Source: Aculops lycopersici (taxonomy: Eukaryota > Arthropoda > Arachnida > Trombidiformes > Eriophyidae). From it: a DNA stretch of 64,000 bases. The position numbers and the translations under genes were made by a program. The DNA is taken from contig WNKI01000002.1 of the NCBI GenBank assembly GCA_015350385.1, positions 1,772,663 through 1,836,662 of the forward strand, written 5' to 3'. Below are positions 1 through 9,637 of the stretch, piece by piece. Within the stretch, counting starts at the first letter, position 1. Every line of letters begins with the position of its first letter. The notes beneath the pieces were generated by a model that saw nothing but the letters and a program-made list of their open reading frames with translations, was not told the origin of the DNA and did not search any database.

Positions 1-255
1 GTTGGTCATCACCTCAGTATGAATAAGCAAAGCAATCGCCGCACAGGCAGAATGATCAATGATCTGGCGGAGAGGATGACTCATTCAAGTGTAACAGGAT
101 TTGATCTAACACTTAATCAGGATCCCAGCGGCACTAAAACTCGCAAAAGTAGAGATTCAACCTCAAAAGCCAAGATAGAAGTGGGTAAAGATGAATCTTT
201 AACGATTAATTTGAATAGACCAATCTCCAACTCGATCGGTGAGAAGGAGCTTTAA
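1..255 (+). CDS. C-terminal part of an unrecognised protein (partial)
   Basis: The frame is open from the first base of the window to a TAA ending at base 255, so this may be the last exon of a gene that begins upstream. The first in-window ATG is at 19. The product is about 84 residues, basic and Ser/Thr/Asn-rich, with no domain, membrane segment or signal peptide that I recognise. No polyadenylation signal stands out just downstream. It could equally be a chance open frame in repeat-rich DNA. Confidence 0.25.
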   Translation, partial: VGHHLSMNKQSNRRTGRMINDLAERMTHSSVTGFDLTLNQDPSGTKTRKSRDSTSKAKIEVGKDESLTINLNRPISNSIGEKEL

Positions 256-780
256 ATCTCCCTCAGATTCGAAATCAGCACGAAAAAATGTCTAGACGCA
301 CCTCTGCGGGAAAAATGGCAATGCGGGAAAATTTCACGTTCACACCCATTTTTATCCTTTTCCCGAATACCTGAAATCCCGACTTACCGCAAGTTGAACA
401 AACTGCATATTAGATAATCCACAGTAAAGAGTTAGGCCGAAAAATTAGGCTAGGCCGGAAAAATTAGGTTAGGCTGAGAATTAGGCCAGAAATCTTTTTG
501 GGCCGAAAAACGCTGATACGGGTCATTTAAAATTAATTAAATTGGGTTTTGCGAATTTTTGCGCGAAACACTTAGACGGGTGATTGAGAATCAACACTTC
601 GCGAATTTTCCAGAAAACACTTGTTGAATTGGTTCCTCAACAATTGATCCGGAAAAATAATTAGTTTTACAGATGGCCAGTTCAGCGGGTATAAAAAGGA
701 TGTATCTTTTCGACTCACTGACAGTCTAAAATTGGAAGTCAAAAAGTCAACATCATTTTTCAAAAAAAGATACAATCAAG
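256..780. other. Non-coding stretch with degenerate TTAGGC-type repeats
   Basis: No credible coding region is visible. Bases about 425-510 contain several spaced copies of a TTAGGC-like word followed by A-rich spacers, a degenerate short repeat. The right end carries the TATA box listed separately. Confidence 0.4.
690..699 (+). promoter_or_regulatory. TATA box upstream of the coiled-coil ORF
   Basis: A strong TATA motif (TATAAAAAGG) lies about 90 bases before the ATG at 781. This spacing allows a transcription start near 720 and a short leader. It could drive the coiled-coil ORF or belong to an old LTR. Confidence 0.45.
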
Positions 781-1353
781 ATGGCTTGTTTAGAAAATAT
801 GATGCAACGCCAGACGGCGCAATTATTCCAATACCTGAGCGAACTTCAACATACAATGCAGCAAGTCAAGAGCACTGTTGAACACAACTACAATCAAAGT
901 GTACAAGACTTGGAGGATCAAGTTGAGAAGCTTCGACAACAACGAGAAGAGCTCGTTGAGACTCTAGCCATTGAGAAGATGAGTAGCGATGCTAAGATCG
1001 CTGAGCTTACCAAAGCTCTTGAGGAAGCAAAGAAGGAACTCAAGTCTCAGGAAGATATTGTGAGGGAGCTTCGAACCGAGCTGGCCATAACAGCAGAGAG
1101 TATGATCACTCGATCGAGAGTGATTGGGCTCACGTGGGGAGAAGGGACCAGCTGGGATAACCCAACTGCTGGAGATTATCAACCGGGGCGAAACAGTCAG
1201 GACATGGAACCTGAACCAATAATCCCGTACACGGACACTGAGGAGGACAAGGATGAGGACAAAGACAAGGAACCGAGGGAGCCTCGAGAGGCTGGAACCG
1301 GATGGGGGACTATTAATGTGCATACTGATTGCCACCGCTATCAGCGGATGTGA
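781..1353 (+). CDS. Coiled-coil hypothetical protein, possibly element-derived
   Basis: The 190-residue frame begins with ATG at 781, behind a TATA box. Residues about 15-105 are a long heptad-rich coiled coil (Gln/Glu/Lys/Leu). Residues about 135-180 are a strongly acidic then mixed-charge stretch. No enzymatic motif is visible. A second open frame, shifted by +1, runs from about 1253 to 1672, overlaps the acidic end and finishes with a hydrophobic tail, so a spliced or frameshifted longer product is possible. The surroundings are transposon debris, so a gag-like or other element origin is plausible but not shown. Confidence 0.35.
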   Translation: MACLENMMQRQTAQLFQYLSELQHTMQQVKSTVEHNYNQSVQDLEDQVEKLRQQREELVETLAIEKMSSDAKIAELTKALEEAKKELKSQEDIVRELRTELAITAESMITRSRVIGLTWGEGTSWDNPTAGDYQPGRNSQDMEPEPIIPYTDTEEDKDEDKDKEPREPREAGTGWGTINVHTDCHRYQRM

Positions 1354-1744
1354 GAACAAGCCACTACTATCGAGCCTAACGAGTACCTGGTCCCCAGTAA
1401 TGAAGTTCACCCTGAACTACTTTAACCCATGCGACAAAATGATGAACATAATGGAAGAGCAACTTGACGTTGGAAAAATGTCAACAAAGGAGTTCACCAC
1501 AGGGATACAAATGATCAATGTTACACCTGCAGGAATAGGCCATGCAATGATGGCAACCATTGTATTATTATCTACGGGGATTTCGGATAGCGCCGCGTCA
1601 TTTCATGACTCCAAACTTACAAGGAACACTACCGTACTGATGTCATTTATTTTTATTATTTTTCTTTCTTAAAATGTTTGCCGTGTTCTAAATAAGCCAT
1701 ACCCAAAGTTTTAACCCCGCTCTCCCAACCGGAAGTTCGAAATT

Positions 1745-2640
1745 TCATTGGGACTGTTCGAGTCTAGATCGGGGATTTTGGTCTCGAATCAGCTCAGAAA
1801 GTTGCCCAGAAGCTTGCTTAACATGAACTTCTTGAAGAATAGGCACGTCTCTTGATAGTAAAGGCTTGAGCTCCATTGAATTCGGATTCTCACCCGATTT
1901 TGGCATAAATTTGGTAGCTAGACTGGCACCATTGCTCAAGCTATTGGTGGCTGCTGCTCCCACAGCTCCCGCGGTTCCGCCGCTGATCACCTGTCCACCC
2001 ACGGCTGTGGCAAGAGCTGTGCCGCCGGCAACTTGCAAGCCAGTGCTCAATCCCGAACCTGACGAATCGTTACCACTATCAGGTCGAGTAGTCGTAGAAC
2101 TAACCTGACGATGCTCCGGCGTCTCTGTTCTGGTATCATTTCTCTTATGGAAACATACAGCCTCCATGAAATGCTTAACGCACAACAGCTTACCGCAGTG
2201 GGAACACTTTATGAATGGTTTGTGAGGGCAATCAGGAACCCCGCAATGCTTGTTCCTTCCGATATCAAATTGAATCTCTTCAGTTTTCCTCGGTGGTATT
2301 GCTTCCAATTCATCAGTGGTAAATTGCGAGTCTGTGTTGCGCCAAGCCCACAACAGCATGTCATGATAGAGGGGTGAATCTAGTTGATTGTAAATTAACG
2401 CATGCATCGTTATGATACCACTCCTGCTAGTCACAAGGTCGATCATCTGTTGGTGCATCGCGAGTTCAGTCAATCGGCGCCAAATTCGTTTGTACTGCCG
2501 GAAGAAGCCGACGTCAAGAGGCTGTAACCTGTCAGTTGTGTGTGGTGGTATTCCCAAACGTTGAATCCTCAACTCTCGTAAACTCTCGTCAACATGTCGA
2601 CTCGAATGGCCACCCCATGAATCAGAGAGTGTTAGATTGG
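1745..2640 (-). pseudogene. pogo/Tigger-like DDE transposase, 5'-truncated, with C-terminal Cys/His domain
   Basis: The minus-strand frame runs from about 2640 to a stop at 1745. It carries DSWGGH near its start and then GIPPHTTDRLQPLDVGFF, the two later acidic blocks of pogo/Tigger-type (Tc1/mariner superfamily) transposases. The DNA-binding half and first catalytic Asp are missing because a copia element abuts at about 2630-2640. After the catalytic end come a compact Cys/His-rich segment (spaced CxxC and His pairs, about 2120-2240) and a small-residue Gly/Ala/Ser stretch ending in a basic tail. This tail is unusual for the family. Truncation makes it non-functional as a transposase. That it is transposase-derived is fairly sure; the role of the Cys/His domain is unknown. 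Confidence 0.7.
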
Positions 2641-3170
2641 TTCAACGAATACACTCCATTCAAAGACAAAGTACCGATCTCCTTAGGTAACAAGTCTTCA
2701 ATGCTGTCACATGGCACCGGAACTATAAAAACTAACTTTGGAAATTTGGTCGATGTACATTATATACCCGATGCATCTGCGAATCTATTCTCTGAGGGAG
2801 CGGCAGCTGAAAAAGGGTTATCAAACTTCACTGACTCCAGCAGTAAATACTTTGTGCGTGGTGAAAAACTTATGTTCACGGCTAACAAGGTAAACGGACT
2901 CTACATTTTGAATCTAGAAATCCTGACGGACAAGAAATGCGCATATCTCGCTGCATCATTATATGAATGGCACAAACGATTAGCACATATCTCTTACGAC
3001 ACAATCAAACGAATGGTTTCAACCAATTGCGTCGACGGTCTTGAAATCAACTATAATACAAGGATACAGTGCGTCGATTGCATTGAAAATAAATGTCATC
3101 GTGTAGCACACAAACCCAGAACAACAACCAAAGCAAATAAAGCTGGTCAAGTGCTGCACTTTGACACTGT
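2628..3170 (+). pseudogene. copia element 1: protease-region and GAG-pre-integrase part of pol
   Basis: The frame shows the segment after the retropepsin active site of a Ty1/copia polyprotein (ISLGNKSSMLSHGTGTI). It is followed by the GAG-pre-integrase zinc-binding block (LYEWHKRLAHISYDTIKRMV, then CxxC). It is cut on the left, where it abuts the transposase fragment. On the right, bases after 3170 are an insertion, and the integrase frame resumes near 4813. No gag or left LTR is visible. It is an inactive remnant. Confidence 0.8.
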
Positions 3171-3662
3171 GTAATGAAATGAGAAATGAATAAACACTGA
3201 AGGTTCGAACTGCTATTTCAGTTATGTTATTAACCTGGTGAAGACTTGCTAGACTTAAGTTAAAGATTATGTTAATGCTTTATTTGTAATTGTTATCACT
3301 TACAATGCTAAACATCAACTGTGTTCATCTGCTCTTGGTCGCAGCTATTTATACTACTCGATAGTCTTGATAGCTTGTGCAGATGTGACATAATGTGCTA
3401 ACCATCCTTACAGGAAGTGATGTGGCGTCTATGGTCTTTACATTGTGGAGCATAAGAGATTATCACGTGATAGTTATCTGGCAGACTCATCAAATGCTCT
3501 CTTTGATTGCTTTGCCAGATAGATGATGCATCTCTAATTACTTTACCGGTGACACCTGGTATGTCACTTAATTTATGTATGTGATAAACTAATTAACCTG
3601 TAGAACTCATTAAACATCTGTTGACATAATCAGCCAGATGTTACTTAATGAGTGTTCCAGCT

Positions 3663-4537
3663 GGTTATTCTTCGGTACTGCCCCCCCTTTTTTTCGGGAA
3701 TTTTTTTACATATTCGGGATCGGCCCGATGGGGCAAGTCTAAAAATCGTATTCCGGAAGTGCGGAAACTTCCGGTTCCCGAGTTACCCAAATTTCCCGAA
3801 AACCCGTTTTTTGCGGGAAAAGGGCGTTTCGGGTCCCGAAATGGGCGTGAAAAAAGGACGAAATCGTGCTGAGCCCCCAATCATACAGAATCGTACAAAA
3901 TCGTACATGTTTGAACGTGTCTGATCGCTGAGGTTTAAAGGGTTGTGTTACGCACAGCCACTCATCACAACCTACGCTGGACAAGTCGTGTAAAAAGCAG
4001 CTCCTCCAGGGTAAACGATCCGGGTTCGAATCCCGGCAAACCAACTCGCGCACACACTACTATATACATACACGTGTGCACGCGCGGGGGGGGGGGGTTG
4101 CAAATCGGATCAAACCGATATCGGATCGAACGATATTTCGTCGCGTACGCCTACGGCGCGCGACGAGGCGGCCAACCGGCCGCCGAAACCAAAACCAACC
4201 AAACCAAAGCAAGAAATGGTTAGAAATGGGTGCGCTAGCGCGCACCCGGGCTCCTCTCGTCTATACGTTGTAGCGGAATCTGGCCTATTTTTGAGCATAT
4301 GGGCGTGTATCTCAAGGAAGAAGCGTAAAACGGGTTTTTCAACGCTTTCATGATAATCAGCATCTATAATATGATACTATTTGACCCTTAAAATAGTACT
4401 CTGAGTGTCTTTTTGTAAAACCGGAACCGGAAGTTTCCGCACCTCCGGACCACTTTTATTATGCTTATCTCTGTCTAATTAAGCTATCCTGTAAGTTTGG
4501 TTGCTCAAATCGAGTGGGGCAGTACCGAAGAACACCC
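3663..4537. mobile_element. Non-autonomous DNA transposon E0 (8-bp TSD, GG-starting TIRs)
   Basis: The ends are inverted repeats. The left end starts GGTTATTCTTCGGTACTGCC and the right end is its reverse complement with two differences in 22 bases. Both sides are flanked by the 8-bp direct repeat TTCCAGCT (3655-3662 and 4538-4545), a target-site duplication. The interior has no transposase. It has a G homopolymer run near 4086-4097, a GC palindrome followed by an AACCAAAACCAA-type tract (4155-4210), and a tRNA-like T-arm. An 8-bp duplication with GG termini would fit Merlin-like elements, but hAT, P or another superfamily is not excluded. Confidence 0.8.
4020..4043 (+). other. tRNA-like T-arm relic inside E0
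   Basis: The segment has a perfect 5-bp stem with a 7-base TTCGAAT loop, the classic B-box/T-arm, followed by an acceptor-like CAAACCA. No matching D-arm A-box or 5' acceptor strand is found upstream at tRNA spacing. It is read as a captured tRNA or SINE fragment, not a working tRNA gene. Confidence 0.4.
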
Positions 4538-4812
4538 TTCCAGCTTACCACGTGATCACCTACTAGTCATAAGTAGTTCAACACAACTATAATCTAGTTC
4601 AGTGTCACGTCTGTTAACCTCATTGAGATAATCGATATCACAACACACACTGTGGGCACAATTGTTCGTGTATGTGTGCTCGACGAGATCACAAACGCAA
4701 GTGTGTGATCTCAGCGGCGTGCTTTATTGAGCGAGCGAGTGCAGAGAGTAGAGAAAGCGCATAGCGACGTTAGCTGCGCACGTCTAGGCGGCGCTGCTAT
4801 GACGCGTAACAA

Positions 4813-6706
4813 CAATATCAGAGGAAAGTCTAAAAGGATATGAATATTTCGTAGGTTGTTCTTTACTTGGGGGCGGATCGATTTTCACACTTCTGACGCC
4901 TTAAGGGAGTATTTTAGGGCCCTTAGACACCATCTAGAGGGGTCCCAACTTGCGGAAATGAAAAAAAATTTCGAAAAAAGAAGGCCGATTTCAGCCTTGA
5001 TTGGTCCATCAGCGACCATACACAGTCTATATATATACGTACGTGCGAGCACGCGCGGGGGGGGGGCGGGGGTGCGAATCGATTTTCGGAGAAATCGTAG
5101 AGCCAGCTGCGTCCACCGCCGTCGAAACCTCTCAAGCATTTATTTCTGGGACATAATCCGACCAAAACCAGCAGCGGCTACCGCCGCTGCAACCAAACGA
5201 GCGCTTCGCGCTCGAAACCAAACCGAACCAACCAAAACCAGTTGATAATTGTATTGCAATCGACGGTGTATCACGTTGAAGCTATACAAGGACTCGCTCA
5301 GAATGTTGGAATCTTTCCCAAAAGATCGACCACGCTACTTTTTACAGGACCAAAATCTAGAACAACATGCTGTCTGGTTCTAAAAACCGATCTGCACTCC
5401 CTGCGTGCGCGTGAGAATATTTGTACACTATTTTTGGCTATTTTCTGAAGAAATAAGCCCGAAAATGTTCACTACTTTTCGATTTTTTTTTCAGTTTCCG
5501 CAAGTTGCGACACCTCTAGATGGTGTCAAGGGGCCCTAAAATACCCCCTTAAGGTGTCAGAAGTGTGAAATTCGATCAGCCCCCAAGTAAAGAACAGCCA
5601 TTTCGTATTTTGTAAAGATGAGTACTCACGCTACCGAATGATCAGTTTCGTCAGAAGCAAACGTGACATACCTAATGAGGTAAAAACTTGCGTAAACAGA
5701 GCAGAGCATAATACCGGAAATAGAGTTTATAAAGTCATGAAGGATAATGGCACTGAATTCGAAAACGAAAATCTAAATAATTTCTTCAAATCGAGAGGAA
5801 TAAGTCATGAATTATCCGTTCCATACACACCTCAGCAAAATGGCTATATTGAGAGAGATATACGAATATGAATCCGGAAGAACAATGCTAACTAAATCTT
5901 GCTTGCCCAACTCACTATGGGACGAAGCAATGGCTACAGCTGTGTATACGTTAAACCGAACTCTATTCACCAATTCTAGACAAACTCCATATGAACTCTG
6001 GTTTGGACGCAGACCGGATATTTCAAACTTGAGACGATTTGGTCAGCAAGTATACCTACATCTTCCGGCTCATATGAGAAGTAAACTTGATCCTAAAGCG
6101 ATTCCAGTGTATTTCGTCGGCTATACATACTCATGTAATACTTACAGGCTATATGATGCAGCCGCGAACATAGTTACTTCTCGTTGTGATGTTAACTTTA
6201 TTGACAGTGAAAAAGAAGACTTCATTGTCTCTGGCAAACAATATCATGAAGAGAATGATCCCATCACAATACAACGTCAATTCAGAGGCAGATCAAACTC
6301 TGAGTCTAAACTAAATCCGGTAAAACCAAAGATAAAACCATTTGTCGCTAAACTAAGAGACGAACCGACTCCTGACTTGAATCTGGATTCTGATGAGGAT
6401 AAAAGGAACGATATGACTCAAGATAGTTTTCATGATGCAAACGAAACTGGAAATAATCTAACATCAGACAATCTCATTGACATATCTGAGCATATCTACG
6501 ATGTACCCAGGAGAAGACAACCAAGAGACCCATCGGAGTATCTGCCCCCAATGGGCATGATCGATCCAGATATCACAGAATCTCACTCTTCCATCAGAGA
6601 GAGTCAAATTCCAGGCGAATTGAGGATAGGAAGCCAACTTCCTGAAATCCTACCATCTAAAACAAGGAGCGGAATATCGTCACATCTACCAAACGAAGCG
6701 AACTAG
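4813..6706 (+). pseudogene. copia element 1: integrase core and downstream linker of pol
   Basis: The first codons (4813-4853) are the start of the integrase core, interrupted by element E1, and the frame continues after 5608. It carries the second catalytic block (DNGTEFENENL) and the PYTPQQNG motif around 5820. A frameshift follows near 5845, then the integrase C-terminal part (LWDEAMATAVYTLNRT) and an acidic linker up to a stop at 6706. No reverse transcriptase or RNase H follows, so the element is truncated. It is nested with E1 and the 3171-4812 insertion. Confidence 0.8.
4854..5599. mobile_element. Non-autonomous DNA transposon E1, about 120-bp TIRs, 8-bp TSD
   Basis: The left end begins GGTTGTTCTTTACTTGGG and the right end reads as its inverse. 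The inverted repeats extend about 120 bases with few mismatches (about 4854-4980 and 5477-5599). The flanking 8-bp duplication is ATTTCGTA (4846-4853 and 5600-5607). The interior lacks a transposase and has a G-run near 5056, a GC-rich hairpin and a CCAAACC-type tract. A second copy in the opposite orientation is at 8486-9637. Termini, G-run and hairpin are shared in style with E0, suggesting one superfamily. Confidence 0.85.
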
Positions 6707-7258
6707 CCAACAACATAAACAAGTGCTGCGTTCTGTAACGGACGGGGTTTATGCACATAGAGTGTATGAAAGCATGCAACTCAAAAATGCAACTCCCTTG
6801 CCGAAACCAAGAGAAGCACCGACTTGTATGCCGCTATTAACCGCCGAAAACAGAATGTCAGGTTGAAAGTACTCGCGATGACAAATCTCATCAACTAAAT
6901 TTATTATGACAATAAGTGGTCAAGTACGAGTGAGCGGGCTAAAAGCACACAATTAACTCTGAGTGAGAAGATACAGAATACTCGAAACTGCATTAAAGAA
7001 CATGAGAGTGAGTAACTAACTGACTCATGGTGGTGGATGCATCTCCAAAAATTCGCTTATAAAGGCGATAGCCGAGCGCGAAAATTCATCAGTCGAATTT
7101 AGGCTGCAGATAAGACACCTTGATTCGCTAGTGACTTGCGACCTGTGTAGCGAACTTCTGGATGACTCAAGAAGTGTAACTTATAGAGACATAGCGATCC
7201 TTAACGGAATTGATACGAGTGGACAGAGTGAAATCTACGACGACGAGCGCTGGGTGTG

Positions 7259-7612
7259 TGTAAGAAAGCAAAAAGTTGGACCACTTGGCTAGCTCCCTGA
7301 TCACACACTACTGTCGTCCTGAGCAGTATACTTTGCTATTTCAACACTCCCCCTCAAAGGGTACTGCGAATTGCTCGCTCTTAACCTCTTTGCTATGACG
7401 CTCTCATTGCACTTCTTGAGCACTCTGCATGGAACTCATCATCATGCATTTCGCGGACCGTTTGTCCTGCGTCAAAACTGATACTGGAGTGGGGTTCGAA
7501 CCCAGCGCGTTTCGGCTGTTAACCTGTAAGAAAGCAAAAAGTTGGACCACTTGGCTAGCTCCCTGATCACACACTACTGTCGTCCTGAGCAGTATACTTT
7601 GCTATTTCAACA
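7259..7612 (-). mobile_element. TRIM: miniature LTR retroelement with 88-bp LTRs and 5-bp TSD
   Basis: Two identical 88-bp direct repeats (7259-7346 and 7525-7612), each starting TG and ending CA, flank 178 non-coding bases. The whole is bracketed by the 5-bp duplication GTGTG (7254-7258 and 7613-7617). Read on the minus strand, a purine tract (GAGGGGGAG) sits directly before the 3' LTR as a polypurine tract. The bases just inside the 5' LTR are complementary to the D-stem/anticodon half of tRNA-Asn(GUU), a plausible primer-binding site. Identical LTRs suggest recent insertion. Proteins must come from an autonomous partner. Confidence 0.85.
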
Positions 7613-7662
7613 GTGTGTGAGTTGTGCTGCTTATTAGCGTGCGAAGAAGACGACACACCAGA

Positions 7663-8073
7663 ATGAATCGACCACTAACACAAGAAGAGCTGGCCCTGAA
7701 AGCACGTCAACTGACGAACTTATTGTCCAACCTACCAAGTAGTCTCGAACTAATTATATACTCACTCCGAGAATCTGAGCACACCCATCTTAATCTACAG
7801 AATCAACTAAACACAATCAATGATACACCTAAACAAACTGAATTGAAAATTGCGAATTTAAGAACATACTATCTCAAGATATCTTCAAAACTAAACGATA
7901 TATTGAAACTCGCAGCAGATATAATCAACAATAGAGACTACGGTTTGTCCCAAGAAGTCAATGCGGCACATAATGCACACTTAGTTTGCCAGGCCAGCTC
8001 CAAGTCCTTTTCAGTTAAGCACCGCATTAACAATTGCATCAACGCCACGGTAATGTGGGATATCGAACTGTAA
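7663..8073 (+). CDS. gag-like ORF fragment
   Basis: The ORF encodes about 136 residues from an ATG at 7663, helical and rich in Leu, Asn, Gln and Lys, with no zinc knuckle. It follows a leader-like region with a TATA box. The similarity to gag N-terminal regions is only compositional. It ends near the start of copia element 2, so it is probably truncated. It could also be an unrelated short ORF. Confidence 0.3.
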   Translation: MNRPLTQEELALKARQLTNLLSNLPSSLELIIYSLRESEHTHLNLQNQLNTINDTPKQTELKIANLRTYYLKISSKLNDILKLAADIINNRDYGLSQEVNAAHNAHLVCQASSKSFSVKHRINNCINATVMWDIEL

Positions 8074-8099
8074 ATGCGCAGCTCCCAACGATAACAAAA

Positions 8100-8485
8100 A
8101 AGAACAAGCAACTCACAGTCGCCACCTGGAAAAAGTACTTGGAGTGAGGAGGCTGACTGTCAACAACAAACATGTCCTTTTGGACGAGGGGGAGGGCATG
8201 ATTGGTGCGGAAGGTGGTGAAACCTTGAATTTGTGGCACGAACGCTTCGGCCATGTTAACAAACGGTCAGTTGCTAAGACATCCAAGGCTGTGCTTGGCA
8301 TGGACGACCTAACTGTTGCACCCAATCAAGGCCCCCAAGAAGTTGTCGACTGCGTAAGCTGCAGGCTCGGAAAGCAAGCTAAAAGGCACATTCCGAGGCG
8401 CACGGGTCCTCGTGCGACAGAATTTGGTGAAATCATTCACTGTGACATCGTCGGATCGATGGGGGTTGACTCGTTATCCGGGCGG
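8100..8485 (+). pseudogene. copia element 2: GAG-pre-integrase and start of integrase
   Basis: The frame contains the pre-integrase zinc motif of copia polyproteins (LNLWHERFGHV, later CVSCRLGKQ) and the first catalytic Asp block of the integrase (IIHCDIVGSM). It is interrupted at 8485 by element E2; the last 8 bases are E2's target duplication. The same frame continues on the other side of E2 at 9646. No gag or left LTR is recognised. Confidence 0.8.
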
Positions 8486-9637
8486 GGCTGTTCTTTACTT
8501 GGGGGCTGATCGAATTTCACATTTCTGACACCTTAAGGGGGTATTTTAGGGCCCCTAGACACCATCTAGAGGTGTCGCAACTTGCGGAAACTGAAAAAAA
8601 TTTCGAAAAGTAGTGAACATTTTCGGGGTTATTTCTTCAGAAAATAGCCAAAAATAGTTTACAAATATTCTCACGCGCACGCAGGGAGTGCAGATCGGTT
8701 TTTAGAACCAGACAGCATGTTGTTCGAGATTTTGGTCCTGAAAAAAGTAGCGTGGTCGATTTTTTGGGAAAGATTCCAACATTCTGAGCGAGTCCTTGTA
8801 TAGCTTCAACGTGATACACCGTCGATTGCAATACAATTATCAACTGGTTTTGGTTGGTTCGGTTTGGTTTCGAGCGCGAAGCGCTCGTTTGGTTGCAGCG
8901 GCGGTAGCCGCTGCTGGTTTTGGTCGGATTATGTCCCAGAAATAGAATGCTTGAGAGGTTTCGACGCAACTTGCTCTACGATTTCTCCGAAAATCGATTC
9001 GCACCCCCCCCCCGCACGCTACGTATATAGTGTTAATTAGATATCCCATGTCTTGGATATAGTGTCAACAACACAACATCAATTGGATATAGTGTCGAGT
9101 TGTGAGTGTAACTGGACACCACAAATGTCTCAGGTTACACTAGTCACCAAGCACGAATAACGGATCATGTAACACCTGTTACTGGACACTAATTAGATCA
9201 TGTGACAACTTGTCTAGACATACAAAAACTCGTCTAGACATCACAAGACTAACACGTGATGGTCACGAGGATGGACTAGTCACACGACACAGTTTTATCG
9301 AGATCGGAGGAGTATATAAAGGCGACGATTCGCCAACAATAAACACTTCACTTTTCATTATCAATCTGAGCAGTCAACTAGTCACTCCATTCTAAGTTTA
9401 GTTTAGTTTAGTTTAGTTTAGTTAGTTAGTAAGTTAGTTAGGTTGCGCCTTTTCCAACATATAGACTGTGTATGGTCGCTGATGGACCAATCAAGGCTGA
9501 AATCGGCCTTCTTTTTTCGAAATTTTTTTTCATTTCCGCAAGTTGGGACCCCTCTAGATGGTGTCTAAGGGCCCTAAAATACCCCCTTAAGGTGTCAGAA
9601 GTCTGAAAATCGATCCGCTCCCAAGTAAAGAACAACC
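8486..9637. mobile_element. Non-autonomous DNA transposon E2 (second copy of the E1 family)
   Basis: The termini GGCTGTTCTTTACTTGGG and its inverse are flanked by the 8-bp duplication CCGGGCGG (8478-8485 and 9638-9645). Apart from a 429-bp solo LTR plus its 5-bp duplication, the element is about 718 bp. It matches E1 in reverse orientation along its whole length, including the subterminal inverted repeats, the G-run and the hairpin with AACCAAAACC tract. There is no transposase gene. It splits the integrase of copia element 2. Confidence 0.85.
9031..9459 (+). mobile_element. Solo LTR inserted in E2, 5-bp TSD TATAG
   Basis: The sequence starts TGTTAATTAG and ends CCAACA, so it has TG...CA ends with short terminal inversion. 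It is flanked by the 5-bp duplication TATAG (9026-9030 and 9460-9464). Removing it restores the sequence found in E1 at the same place. It contains a promoter TATATAAA (9313-9320), an AATAAA just downstream, and a (TTTAG)n pentanucleotide run near 9394-9425. This is the expected product of LTR-LTR recombination of a full retroelement. Confidence 0.85.

Larger units (their letters stand above)
3171..4812. mobile_element. Unidentified insertion splitting copia element 1
   Basis: The integrase frame stops at about 3170 and resumes at about 4813, so this block is foreign to the copia element. It is AT-rich at the left, with a TATA-like TATTTATACT near 3347, and contains no long coding frame. It is itself interrupted by the 875-bp DNA element at 3663-4537. 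Without that element it is about 760 bp, a plausible solo-LTR size. I could not find a convincing terminal TG...CA pair or target duplication, so the class is unresolved. Confidence 0.45.
6850..8073 (+). mobile_element. Remnant of another retroelement (leader plus gag-like ORF)
   Basis: This block differs from the copia fragments on both sides. It has a TATA-like box at 7057-7065 followed by several hundred untranslated bases, interrupted by the TRIM at 7259-7612. An ORF beginning at about 7663 then gives a helical, Leu/Asn/Gln-rich polypeptide that fits a gag N-terminal region. It ends abruptly near 8073, where copia element 2 begins. The class assignment (perhaps BEL/Pao or Ty3-like) is inference from layout only. 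Confidence 0.35.

Noticed and set aside
425..510. TTAGG/TTAGGC words as telomere repeat
   Set aside because: The copies are few, irregularly spaced and interrupted by A-rich spacers; no true tandem array is present.
4020..4043. Functional tRNA gene
   Set aside because: Only the T-arm and part of the acceptor are present; no A-box or matching 5' acceptor strand was found upstream.
9394..9425. (TTTAG)n run as interstitial telomeric sequence
   Set aside because: The unit is TTTAG, not TTAGG, and it lies inside a solo LTR defined by its target duplication.
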